The notes under the pieces: model-generated
What the model saw: the letters and a program-made list of their open reading frames with translations, nothing else
Told to the model about the DNA's origin: nothing
Database searches by the model: none
Part shown: positions 54,929-64,000 of the stretch, in pieces
How the letters are laid out: the number at the start of each line of letters is the position of its first letter
Position numbering within the stretch: the first letter of the stretch is position 1
Source of the DNA: Lepidodermella squamata
Lineage: Eukaryota > Gastrotricha
DNA: 64,000 nucleotides
Direction of reading: 5' to 3'
Assembly (NCBI GenBank): GCA_047495785.1
Contig: JBLDXI010000009.1
Span: 2,914,001-2,978,000 of the forward strand
Position numbers and translations under genes: made by a program

Positions 54929-54947
54929 ATAAAAAATTTGCGATGGA

Positions 54948-56365
54948 TCATTCTTCCGTGACCGGCATTCTGTTGAGCTTGATTGAAGGTTTCTCGCCTT
55001 TACGTCCTGGCACTAACGCCGCTGAATTCTTGGAGACTTGTTGACGGCCGATGATGTCCTCAGGCTTGTGGCAATAGACTGAGTCTCGGATGAAAGGCAC
55101 TTCGTCCAAAGTTCGGCCGCGCAGTTCGAACGGATCGTAGCATCTTATGAAGAGGTAGCCAGTGTCAGGGAAAGAACAGCCAATCCACCGTAAAACGAAG
55201 CTAGCCGGCGTGCAGTCCCATTTGTTAGGCGAGATCCTAATGCGATCCCAATACGATTTCGGGAAAGCTTGGACAAAATGTTGGAAAATGTTTAGCCATG
55301 CGAACCTGACATCGGAGAGTTCATTCAAAGGAACTGAAAGTGGCTCAAAAGATGACAGATTGTTGTACTCGAGGTGAAGAGCTTTCAGCTGGGGCAAAAT
55401 GTTGGAGAAAAGCCTCGGGTCAATCTCTTTCAGGCCATTGTCGTTGAGGTACAAATTGTCAATCACGGCTCCGTCGAATGCTTTTCTATCGAAGGTGATG
55501 TAGTCGTTGCGAACGAGACGTAGAGTACCGATGTGAAGGCCGTTGAAAGCATGGCGGTCGATAGCCAGTTCTGGCGAGCCACTTATTTCGAATTCGTCGA
55601 TGCTGAGCGGGTCGAGGGTGGCTGGTACAAAGTTCAGCCGCATTGAGCAATCATTCCTATCGAAAGCATGACCAGCAATTCGAGCAATGTTAGTCGATCG
55701 GAAAAGCAATTTGAGCTGTAAAATATATAGGAAAATCCACCTTAATAACTTAAAACAATGTCTACCTTGGTTTTTCTGAGTGAATACAGGAATTTGCATA
55801 GCATTTTATCATCCAACGTGTCCACCTTGAAGGTTGACTTGTAGAAAGACACAATCATCACCCGTCTATTGCCCTCTGGGCCATGGTAGAACGGCTGACG
55901 TGTTTCAATCACCCAATTTCCGAGTTGCTCGAACATGTAGCCAGTTGGGACTTCGTTATTAAAATTAGCCGGCCCATTGCCCTGGCAATGAACTATATCA
56001 GCAGCATCATTTTCGTCGAAATACCTGTCCTGAGGTTTCCGAAGCAGCCAAGGTGGAAAGGCGTGGATACTGTCGAGAAGGGGAATAGGGGCATTTGTCG
56101 ATGAAACTTCGTGCTCGAAACCGAAGTTTTCGATCTCTGGATGGCTGCTATGGCGGCATCGAATTGAAGTCGAATTGCCGAGTAGGTCGCTTACAACGCG
56201 ACACGGCGGTTCGGTGGAGCAATTGCCAAGGCGCCTCAGGCTGATAGTTAACGCATCAATAACAGGCTGTTGTAAATGCTGGCCTGGGTAGTGGCGAAAC
56301 GCGTCGTTGAAAATGAAGCAAAAATGTGAGATGAATAAAGCTGAAAAAATTCGGCGCAATTTCAT
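54948..56365 (-). CDS. Secreted leucine-rich-repeat protein (455 aa)
   Basis: Two exons: 56365-55766 and 55715-54948, phase 0, 50-nt intron. A signal peptide (MKLRRIFSALFISHFCFIFN) is followed by a region with cysteines and no recognised fold (about 25-190). Degenerate leucine-rich repeats follow (about 220-345; IDNLYLNDNGLKEIDPRLF, LKALHLEYNNLSSFEPL). A C-terminal cysteine-flanked cap resembles LRRCT (NKWDCTPASFVLRWIGC ... C). There is no membrane helix at the C-terminus, so it is probably secreted. Partner unknown. It converges on EB-C with only 19 bp between stops. Confidence 0.8.
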
Positions 56366-57694
56366 TGTGTTGAAAAATTATTGTGAAAATATCGCGCTTT
56401 GTTGATGGCTGTTGATGCTGGTGGGAGAAAATCGGCCGGAAATTGTACCTGTTATCGGTGAATGGCAAACAAAAACACGCCCTAGCGCCGACTTCCCTCA
56501 TCGTATATAGCGCATTATTTTATTTACTCGCGAGCTTTTAAGGTGGTTTATAATGTGAATAAAATAATAACACCGGGCTGCAATGCGTTTTATTTACGAA
56601 CATCAAATCATGTCTTTCTGAGAGCAAAAATCGGCGGCTCCTCGGCAGCATCGGCAGCAGCAAAAAAACAAATCAAGAATTAATACTGAGTCGGGCGTAA
56701 CCCCGCACCGATCGCTTTTATCACACGATGAATAGCAGTAGAAAAAATAATCATATAATATACATAAATAACATGAATATAACAAGATAGATGTATGTAA
56801 AAGCTAGGAAAGATTTGTTATGCTATGGTGCGTGGATCGCTCAGTTTTCCTTTCAGCACTCGATTATGAGCCGACCTTGGCGCGAATCTCGTCACTCAAT
56901 GATTACAAATTCGAATTTGGGCGGCGGGCACTTAGTCTAGGAAATAAATATCTGTTTAAAATAATTTTTATAGTCATTTTCAATAATTTTGCCGATAACG
57001 GATGGGGATTATATGGGACGCGCATTGGTTGCGCAAAAAGTTTCGATTAATTTTTTGATTAAGGAATATTCGCTTCCAACTAAAAAGGTGTCCATAACAT
57101 CAAATATCATGCTGGTAACTATGGGATCATGCAAATAAACATATAAACCTCACAATTAAAAGTATAAGGTGCATGCATTACTACAGCGTGTAGCAAAATA
57201 AGTTGCACAACTATTTTTTCATTCTTCAACTTATTGTAATAAAATCAACTAATTATGCTAGACCTAACGAGGGAATATTTCATCTTCCATGAATGAATAA
57301 ATTAAAAATTCATCGGAGAAAACCCGGAAAACTGGTTCGGTAATTTTTGGTATTTTACCCGGTTGGACCACATTTCTGCGGACTTTTTCTGTACCCTTTT
57401 CCGTGTATTTTCTGTACTTGCGTTACTTATGGGACACGCTGTATTAGATGCTTCCTCAATAAATTCAAGTTCCATCGTAAATTTAAAAAAATATAAAAGT
57501 ACAAAAACCAAAAAATTAATTAGTTTTATTATAAAATTTCCTAAATAATAAAAAATAATTTAAAATAATACTTTAGATACCTATATCGAGCCCCTTGTCC
57601 CAAAAAAATGTGAGCGGTCAAATCGAATGTTTGTGAAAGGAAACCGTGCGATTAGCGCAATATTATCACCGACACAACAAAACAAACAAAGAAA
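56366..57694. other. AT-rich intergenic region with a dispersed repeat
   Basis: No gene supported. 57310-57445 is related to 23640-23860 (shared CTGGTTCGGTAATTTT and CTTGCGTTACT-ATGGGAC blocks). The stretch 57480-57580 is nearly pure A/T. Confidence 0.4.
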
Positions 57695-59141
57695 TTAGAA
57701 CAAATCAGCACAATACGCATCTCCGATGCGCTTCGCATACCTCGCGAGTAGGTTATTGGCCGCCCGCCGCACGTTGGGCCGCGCTTGAGGCGGAGGCGGC
57801 GCCGCTTTATGAACCGGCGTTGTCACCTTGGTAACCGAGGTCGATGCAATAGACACAGTATCGGCCGAGCTTTCCTTCCTTGTCATGACTGGCAACGGCA
57901 TGGCGATGAGGTTGGGAGACGGCGGTGGGGCGGTTGGCTCTGGCTTGCTCTCTAACGCCGTGAAGTAGTCGTCTAAATCATCGTCGAGGGAACTGAACTG
58001 GAAAACCGAGTCAGAGCGAGACGTTCGATTTGAGGCGCCGAGATGGCCCAGTTTCGCCCGGGCGGTTAAACCAAGAGAGCGTGACGACGCACTCGGCGAG
58101 CCTCTGGGCGGCATTTCGTATATGGGTTTCAGATCCTCATCGACTACAACCAACGCGTCCTGCTCACACGAGTCGTAAATCGACGGCTCTTCCTCGCCAG
58201 GCTCCGCCTCGTCATCGCCATCCATTTCATCGTCGTAGGCACCCTCACTCGCGAGTCGCTGGTGGAGCTCAATCAAATCCATCTGCAGTGATTTTCGCAG
58301 CATATCTGGGTCGTAACTCATCGGCGTGCTGACTGAGGAGAAACTCGCGCCTGGGTTTGAGTCGAAACGAGGCATTTTCAGGTCGAAATTGAACACGTCG
58401 TGTTCCTCCGCAATTGATGTCAACATTAAGGTGGGACTCACAGCGCCGATCATCATCCCACTGATCGCGCTCATAGTCGGGCCGAGGACTGCTGGCCGCG
58501 TCGGTGGGATTTGTGGGTCAAGTGAAAATTCGGGTAGCTCGAGCTGAGGCGCATCGACATCGGTGTCCGGCCGTGGGCGCCAGGTGCTAGGACTCATCGG
58601 GGACGAATGGCGGCGCAAACTCGAACTCTCGATATCTGACGTGTCCGAATAATTTGAATTGGCCTCGCGTGCTATGGCTATGCTCTGCCGCCGTTCCATT
58701 CGATGGAGTTCATCCCGCTTTGACACCATAATGCTCACTATTACATAAATTAGGCTGAAATTAAGCTGGATGTTAATACTTACATCTATGGATTGCGGAA
58801 CGTTTCCAATGTTTATCAGGCTGGTAGCCGGATCTTTCCAGATCTTTCAATAGGTTAATATGAACCCGGACGTGGTGGTAAATTAGCGAAATCATCAATA
58901 GGGTGAGTACACCGAAGAACCCAGATAGTGCGACAATTATAGCAGGCGGTGGCATATCGTTTTCTTCCTCGCTATTCGGCAACTCCTCGGCGGTGACGGC
59001 CAAAACCATGGTCCCATTAATCGGGCCATCGCCTGATGTCGTGCACGTGCCATCTGAGCAGTCGACTCTAAGAAATCCCTCATCCATATCGGCGAATGAG
59101 GTGATACAAAATCGTCGAAGAATACAATAACCACTTTGCAC
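57695..59141 (-). CDS. Single-pass membrane protein with a long acidic cytoplasmic tail (5' end unresolved)
   Basis: Two exons are secure: 59141-58784 and 58737-57695 (phase 1, 46-nt intron), about 467 aa. The frame opens at an acceptor-like TTAG at 59142, with no suitable ATG, so one or more 5' exons with a signal peptide are missing. A short ectodomain contains four or more cysteines (CILRRFC, CSDGTC) and an NGT sequon. One membrane helix (AIIVALSGFFGVLTLLMISLIY) and a tail of about 370 residues follow, rich in Ser, Pro, Asp and Glu (DDEMDGDDEAEPGEEEPS). The cysteine spacing faintly recalls three-finger receptor ectodomains, but no kinase follows. Function unknown. Confidence 0.65.
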
Positions 59142-59199
59142 CTAAGCTTATAATAACGGCCGAAAAATTGCTCAAGAGTGCTTCTTATTTTTTGCAGCC

Positions 59200-60170
59200 T
59201 ATATCATGTGATATAACCGGAAGGCAGCACAGCCGTTTATATAGTAATATATAACTTTGCATGGGTAATGCGCGGTTATATAATAACCTGTTTTATAAGA
59301 TGTAGTGCCGGCTATGAGGGCGTTTATTTGCTTCCTAAAAAACAGTTTACCCGCTCCGTTTTCATCCCCGCTTGCGCAGTGCTTTAACGAGGCAACGGCC
59401 AAGAAAACGCTTTATTAACGTCATAACGCAGCGTGCGGGCGCGTTTATTATTTTACTACTCCTTAAAAGCTCCGTTGCGGCGCTTGTCATTTTTTGCGCG
59501 CTCGTACCGCAGGCCTTGTAATAAATCGGCGCGGTTTTTTTTACAGACTCCGTGTTATTACTGCTGGCACGCTTGCCACCTTGGTTGCCAATTTATCGCA
59601 GCAACAGGTAAAAACCAGGCTAACCCCCGCTGATAAATGAATTGTAGCAATAAAAATCTGAGTTCATATCGTTTTTTGCCACTATAAAAGTTCTTACAGC
59701 ACTGAATTTTTTCAAATTATGGGTTTTCGATTTTTACGTCTTCACTAGAATCACGATTTGTTGTTACCATGCCTAAACGATAGATCTTTAGATTACGCGT
59801 ATTTTGCGCTAAAATTATGCCGAGCCGATATCGATTACAATTTATCGATTTTACAAATCAGTGATTTTTCCGAAATCAAACCTCTTGGAACCAAACAAAT
59901 TTGTCTCCATAGCTTCGCGCACCATGTGGCTAAACTACAAAATTTCAGGTTCAGATCATGAGGGCATCGGGCATCATCAACAAATGTAATAGCCGAAATC
60001 GCAAAAAATCGGAACAATTTTATTGCTGGAACCTCATTTTTTAGTGACGCAAATATTTGATAAAATTTAATAAAAAATTCAACAAATTTTCGACTTTTTA
60101 TCATTTTATTCGATCGATTCTGATTAGTTTCCATCTCTCAAATAGGAACCGATATTTTTTAACAACAAAA
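59200..60170. other. Intergenic or intronic region, nothing recognised
   Basis: About 1 kb with short open frames that lack paralogues or splice support. It may contain 5' exons of the membrane protein at 57695-59141. Confidence 0.3.
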
Positions 60171-60288
60171 TCAATTAGCGATGATGATGATGATTTGTCT
60201 GCTCGCTGAGTCTTTGAATTCCAAGCCGCTCCACTTCGAACAAAATTTACACGAAATGAGCGACCTTATATGTAATTGCGTTGCATTT

Positions 60289-60675
60289 TTAACAATAAAT
60301 CTCTGTACACAGTCTGGAGACATGTTTTTTCTGCTCGTTGGGAGACACGGTTTCGCCATGAGAGGTTGTATAAACTCGATCAAATAAAACGTGAGTTCGC
60401 GGGTACAAAATTTCGCCATCGTCGCGTGGTAACAGAGTTTCAACGAATAAATTCTGTTTTTTTTTATCAATACATAAAAAATTGACAAGATAGGGTATGT
60501 CTTCCGTATCCTCCAGAAATGTCCGCGCAGTCGGAGTGAAAACAGGAAGAAGAAGACGACCAGGATAAAAGTTGCGAGAAGTAATCCCATCAGCGCGGTT
60601 GCTAGAGTGCCTCCGATGATTTCTTTTTGTCCGGCTTTTCAGCGTCGATAATAATTTTAAATGTGAAAGTGCCAT
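60289..60675 (-). CDS. Possible small ORF (128 aa), doubtful
   Basis: Starts at an ATG 32 bp after the end of the potassium-channel gene on the same strand. The C-terminal half looks protein-like (ARTFLEDTEDIPYLVNFL). An overlapping frame (60590-60171) encodes a clear hydrophobic helix after ATG (MGLLLATFILVVFFFLFSLR), so either or neither may be real. One of them could be an exon of the membrane protein further downstream. Confidence 0.25.
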   Translation of the reverse strand: MALSHLKLLSTLKSRTKRNHRRHSSNRADGITSRNFYPGRLLLPVFTPTARTFLEDTEDIPYLVNFLCIDKKKQNLFVETLLPRDDGEILYPRTHVLFDRVYTTSHGETVSPNEQKKHVSRLCTEIYC

Positions 60676-60706
60676 GTTGAATTTTATAGTCGCCGATAGC
60701 CGTCGG

Positions 60707-63500
60707 CTACATGTCGTCGGCTTCGATGATGCCGATGCGTTGGCCGATGCGCCGCACCTTGTTCTTCACCTCCTCCTGCATCAGGCCCAGGCACATGGAA
60801 ATAACTGAAAGACCTATTAGCAACCACAGCGCTAGCACGATTAGCTTCTCTTTGTCATCATTTTCTGCCGTCCCGGGTACGAAGTCGCCAAATCTATAGA
60901 AAAATCATGCAATTATAGAATTAGGTCATCTTGGAATTAAATTGAAAAGTTCAGGAAAATTTTAGACTGTGCACGATGATGTCAAAGGTCAATTTTAGAC
61001 TGACCTGTCGGTTTTTGTACCAAAATAAAATTCAGGCAATTTCGTATCAATTGAATATATGGTTCTTATGCAAAAATTAAGTGCGAATTTTTTTAAGCGC
61101 TCGAATTTTTTGAGTGCGGGAAATTTTCGCGCGCATAACAGTTCAGTGTGCGCATTCATTTTTTGCCCGTTGATTTTTGTGGGCCTATCCCTATATTCAA
61201 TCGATAGGGAATCGATTGCACTTTAATTTTGTATAAAAACCGCCAGGTAATTAAAAGGTTGCCCTTTGACATCCTCGCACGGGGAAAAGTGGGACTTCGG
61301 ACGCACGCAAATCGCACTTTTTGCCCATTTTGGTTTGCAATTAAGCAAAAAATAGCAAAATTTTTCTAAAAATTAATTCTGGCATAAAATTAAATGTTGA
61401 GTAAAAAAAATCAAGTTTTAAAATTCTTACCCGATAGTACTGAGCGTTACAAAGCAGAAATAGGCGCCTTCTAAGAAGGACCACTCCTCCCAGACGGTGA
61501 ACAGCAGCGCGCCGCCCATAATGTAAGAAACAATGACCAGCAAGCACATACTGATAGGCACTCGGACTTGTTCGATCCTCGTCTTCTCCTTGCCCTTCAT
61601 CGCCGACGGATCGGGCACGGCCAGCTGTATGGTATAGGCCTGTTCTTGCTGTTGCATTTGCAACTGTTGAATCTTTTCGGCAAGCTCTGATCCAGTTTTA
61701 CTATGAAAAGACGCATCGGCATAATAAGCCCCGTCGTCCTCGCCGTAGTCTTGAATCGGCGTCATATTAGCTATCCTAGAAAGGCGTTGTTGCTTCAACC
61801 CAGCCGACAACCCAGAGGCGTTGACAGACAGCCGAGGATGGCCTGTCGCCGTAGACAGCATGATTCTCTCCTCGGGCAACCCGGATGATGAGTTGTTCTT
61901 CGACTTACTCCGCCGGCACATCGGCGAGCTGCACGCGCGCCACGTTAGGCGGAAAATCGACGCGAAAAAGTTGCCGATGTTGGCGAGGCACAAAAACATG
62001 AGAGGGATGCCGATGAGGGCGTAGCCGATGCAGACCATGCGACCGAGCGGTGTTTTCGGCGTTATGTGGCCGTAGCCGATTGTTGTTATAACGGTTACGG
62101 CGAATAGCAGCGAGCCAGGCAGCGACCATTGAGCTTCGTCGCGGGCTTGGTCGTCCGTGCCGTTGATTCGAACGAGCCGCCAATCAGGCGTTTCACGGTA
62201 CTTGGCATGCACTGTCTCGATAAATCTGGAAAAATATGCGAAAAAATTTTAAAAATCAGATGAAAAGAATTTGCCTTGGAAAAAATTAATTTCGACATTC
62301 AAGTTTTAAAATTCAAGTTTTAAAATTAAAATTAAAATTAATGTTTTATTCAGAATTTAAAATTAAAGAAAATTAATTTTAATTTTAATTTTAATCGATT
62401 TTAAGGTGATCAAAATTGAAGAGAAAAACTAACGCCATCATGACTTCTTTGGCTTGATCTTGCCAGTCGTCTGGGTCGAGAATATTGAGCGAAATAGTAA
62501 CATTCCAGAGTTCTTGAACGCGATGGGCAAGTTCGGCGCGCACATAAGCCCGCTGATCTTTGATCAACTGAATTTCGTTGTCGAGTTCAATTTTTTGAAA
62601 AATGATGCCGCCAATGAAGCAGTAAGCCACCACCATAACGCTAAGACCTATCTGCGAGCATAGGAATGTTATCGTCTTCTTCATGCAACTCTTTATTGAC
62701 CGGGAATTGACTTTGTGACACCTGTATTACAAAAATGACAGAAAAAATAAATTAAAAGTACATGCTAAACACGAAAAATCTATGACAAGAAATCTATATC
62801 AGTGCATTCTTGCACAAAAAAAGCTATTCATGTGTACCCACGATACATCAACTAAATATCAAGCTAAACATAAAAAATATTCCAATCCAGGAAAAAAATT
62901 CTGTACCTTCCCTTTCCGCTGCACAATAATTAATGATTAAAACGAAAATTAAAATCTGAGTAAAGGGGTCAGGATTTTGCGAAAAAATCAGATCTTGAAA
63001 TTCCGAAGCCCAAGTAAAAAATTTAAAAAGCCAAGAATTGGAGGATTTTTTTCAAATTAAATTTCATGATTGAAATTTTTGAAAAATTCTATAGATCTTT
63101 TTTCTTACCCCATTCGTTGACAGCAATTTAGAGGAGGCGGGGTTTGACCATTTTCTAGATACTCCAATTGGCTGCCTTCGATGATGATTGGCTGCTTAGT
63201 TTCAGGATCGATAGCAAGCGTGGACCCGTCAGACGGTGTGGGTGATATTGAGGGGTGCATGGATCCGGGCGCTAGGGTGAGGTTCTTGCCGAGCCGCAGC
63301 GTGCCTTTGCGCGACAACGAGCCCGGGTCGGACCCGTCCGCGTTCAACTGCTGGTCCATCGCCTGGCTGTTCGCCTCAGCTTGAAGGGCCTGAACCATCC
63401 GCTGCTGCTGGGCTCGGCGTGCCGACGACGGGCTGCCCTGGCCAGGCTGTTCGGCCAGCGACTTTTGCATAACTGTTTCGTTTGAAAAAGACAAATACAT
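60707..63500 (-). CDS. Two-pore-domain (K2P, TWK/TWIK-like) potassium channel subunit
   Basis: Four exons: 63500-63109, 62721-62434, 62225-61431 and 60893-60707, giving 553 aa with consistent phase-2 introns. Order: cytoplasmic Gln/Ser-rich N-terminus (1-130), M1 (IGLSVMVVAYCFIGGIIF), extracellular cap with an NVT sequon, pore 1 filter TTIGYG, M2 (LIGIPLMFLCLANIGNFFA), a cytoplasmic loop of about 110 residues, M3, pore 2 filter TIGFGD and M4, ending soon after. Both filters and the FIE-VH motif before pore 1 are intact. Two subunits form a background K+ channel that sets resting potential. The long M2-M3 loop is unusual; most K2P loops there are short. The 5'-most ATG is used; another at 63470 is possible. 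Confidence 0.92.
62305..62400. repeat. AT-rich palindrome in the second K2P intron
   Basis: (AAAATT)n-type repeats near 62319-62341 pair with TTAATTTTAATTTTAATT near 62373-62395, forming a potential cruciform or RNA hairpin just downstream of the exon 2 donor. Confidence 0.5.
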
Positions 63501-64000
63501 CGATTAGCAGTGAAATATGGCGAGAATCAAGTCATGCATTGAAAAATAGTAGTAAATTTACTAGACACTATGTTCAGAGTTAACTTGGCCACTGCATTTG
63601 GCACACGACGACGAGAACGCTGCTCCATTGAACGATAAAAAAATCCTCCTCAATTTGAAAAATAATTGTTATTTAAGCGCGCCACTCAAGCTGTATTACA
63701 GTTAATTATACACTGCTCATGATAAAAAAAATTGTGAATATAGGGCACACACTGTGCGCGGTGAAGCGCCCGTCTCCGAAATAGGGCGCGCACAAACTGT
63801 CATCATGCGACAGCTACAAGTGAGGCACCGCACTTGGGAAAATCACTCATCGCGCATACAATTTCGCCCTCGATTTGACACCAAATCGCGTCTGCGGCGC
63901 TCGTGTATATCAATTTACATGCACTGGCGCGACAAAGAAACCCCGGAGAGTTGGCACCAATATAACACAATAAATTATTACGATAAAAAAAAATTATCGA
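63501..64000. promoter_or_regulatory. Upstream region of the K2P gene
   Basis: No further coding sequence seen. Contains GC-containing stretches (GGGCGCGCACAA, GTGCGCGGTGAAGCGCCCG) unlike the surrounding AT-rich DNA. It is probably the promoter or a 5' untranslated exon. Confidence 0.3.

Overview
This is eukaryotic, almost certainly animal, DNA. Genes are split by many short GT-AG introns (mostly about 45-60 nt), intergenic spaces are small, and the families are metazoan: class C GPCRs, Cys-loop ligand-gated channels, a two-pore potassium channel, an inositol polyphosphate phosphatase, EB-module proteins and a TIR/NB-ARC/ankyrin protein. Compactness, EB modules and tandem channel arrays suggest a small ecdysozoan, such as a nematode or tardigrade. 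Splice acceptors are more variable than the strict TTTTCAG of rhabditid nematodes, so the phylum is left open.

Layout. 1-4.9 kb (minus): a TIR-like, NB-ARC (STAND ATPase), ankyrin-repeat protein that runs off the left edge and carries a fold-back repeat in one intron. 5.6-29.6 kb: an array of GABA-B-like class C receptors, with intact copies at 5656-8040, 8422-10674 and 24270-26659 and decayed copies at 10975-11603 plus 22249-22685, 23060-23300 and 29100-29335. The third copy was interrupted twice: first by a roughly 0.62-kb zinc-finger-coding insert with a 14-bp duplication, then, inside that insert, by a 10,017-bp Ty3/gypsy-type LTR retroelement (11654-21670). That element has matching 653-bp LTRs, a GCAG target duplication, a tRNA-Leu-type primer site, a slippery heptamer at the gag stop, and about 3 kb of small ORFs downstream of pol. 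A 0.98-kb fold-back element with 8-bp direct repeats lies at 27.6-28.6 kb.

29.4-31.0 kb (minus): a MINPP1-like histidine phosphatase whose last exon was also duplicated next to the second receptor. 31.8-32.6 kb: an unrecognised 249-aa intronless gene. 32.7-47.5 kb: six tandem plus-strand Cys-loop receptor genes in two subfamilies of three, with 8- and 9-exon structures. All six could be assembled exon by exon into full-length proteins of 446-463 aa. 47.9-49.7 kb: a proline-rich 518-aa protein. 50.9-54.9 kb: three tandem EB-module-type surface proteins, the last two only 62 bp apart. 54.9-56.4 kb (minus): a secreted leucine-rich-repeat protein. 57.7-59.1 kb (minus): a single-pass membrane protein, 5' end unresolved. 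60.7-63.5 kb (minus): a K2P potassium channel.

Taken together, the window holds neuronal or sensory receptors and channels, secreted surface proteins and one candidate innate-immunity or cell-death sensor, reshaped by local duplication and nested mobile elements. All exon structures were assembled by hand from splice sites, reading phase and paralogue comparison. No database search was possible.
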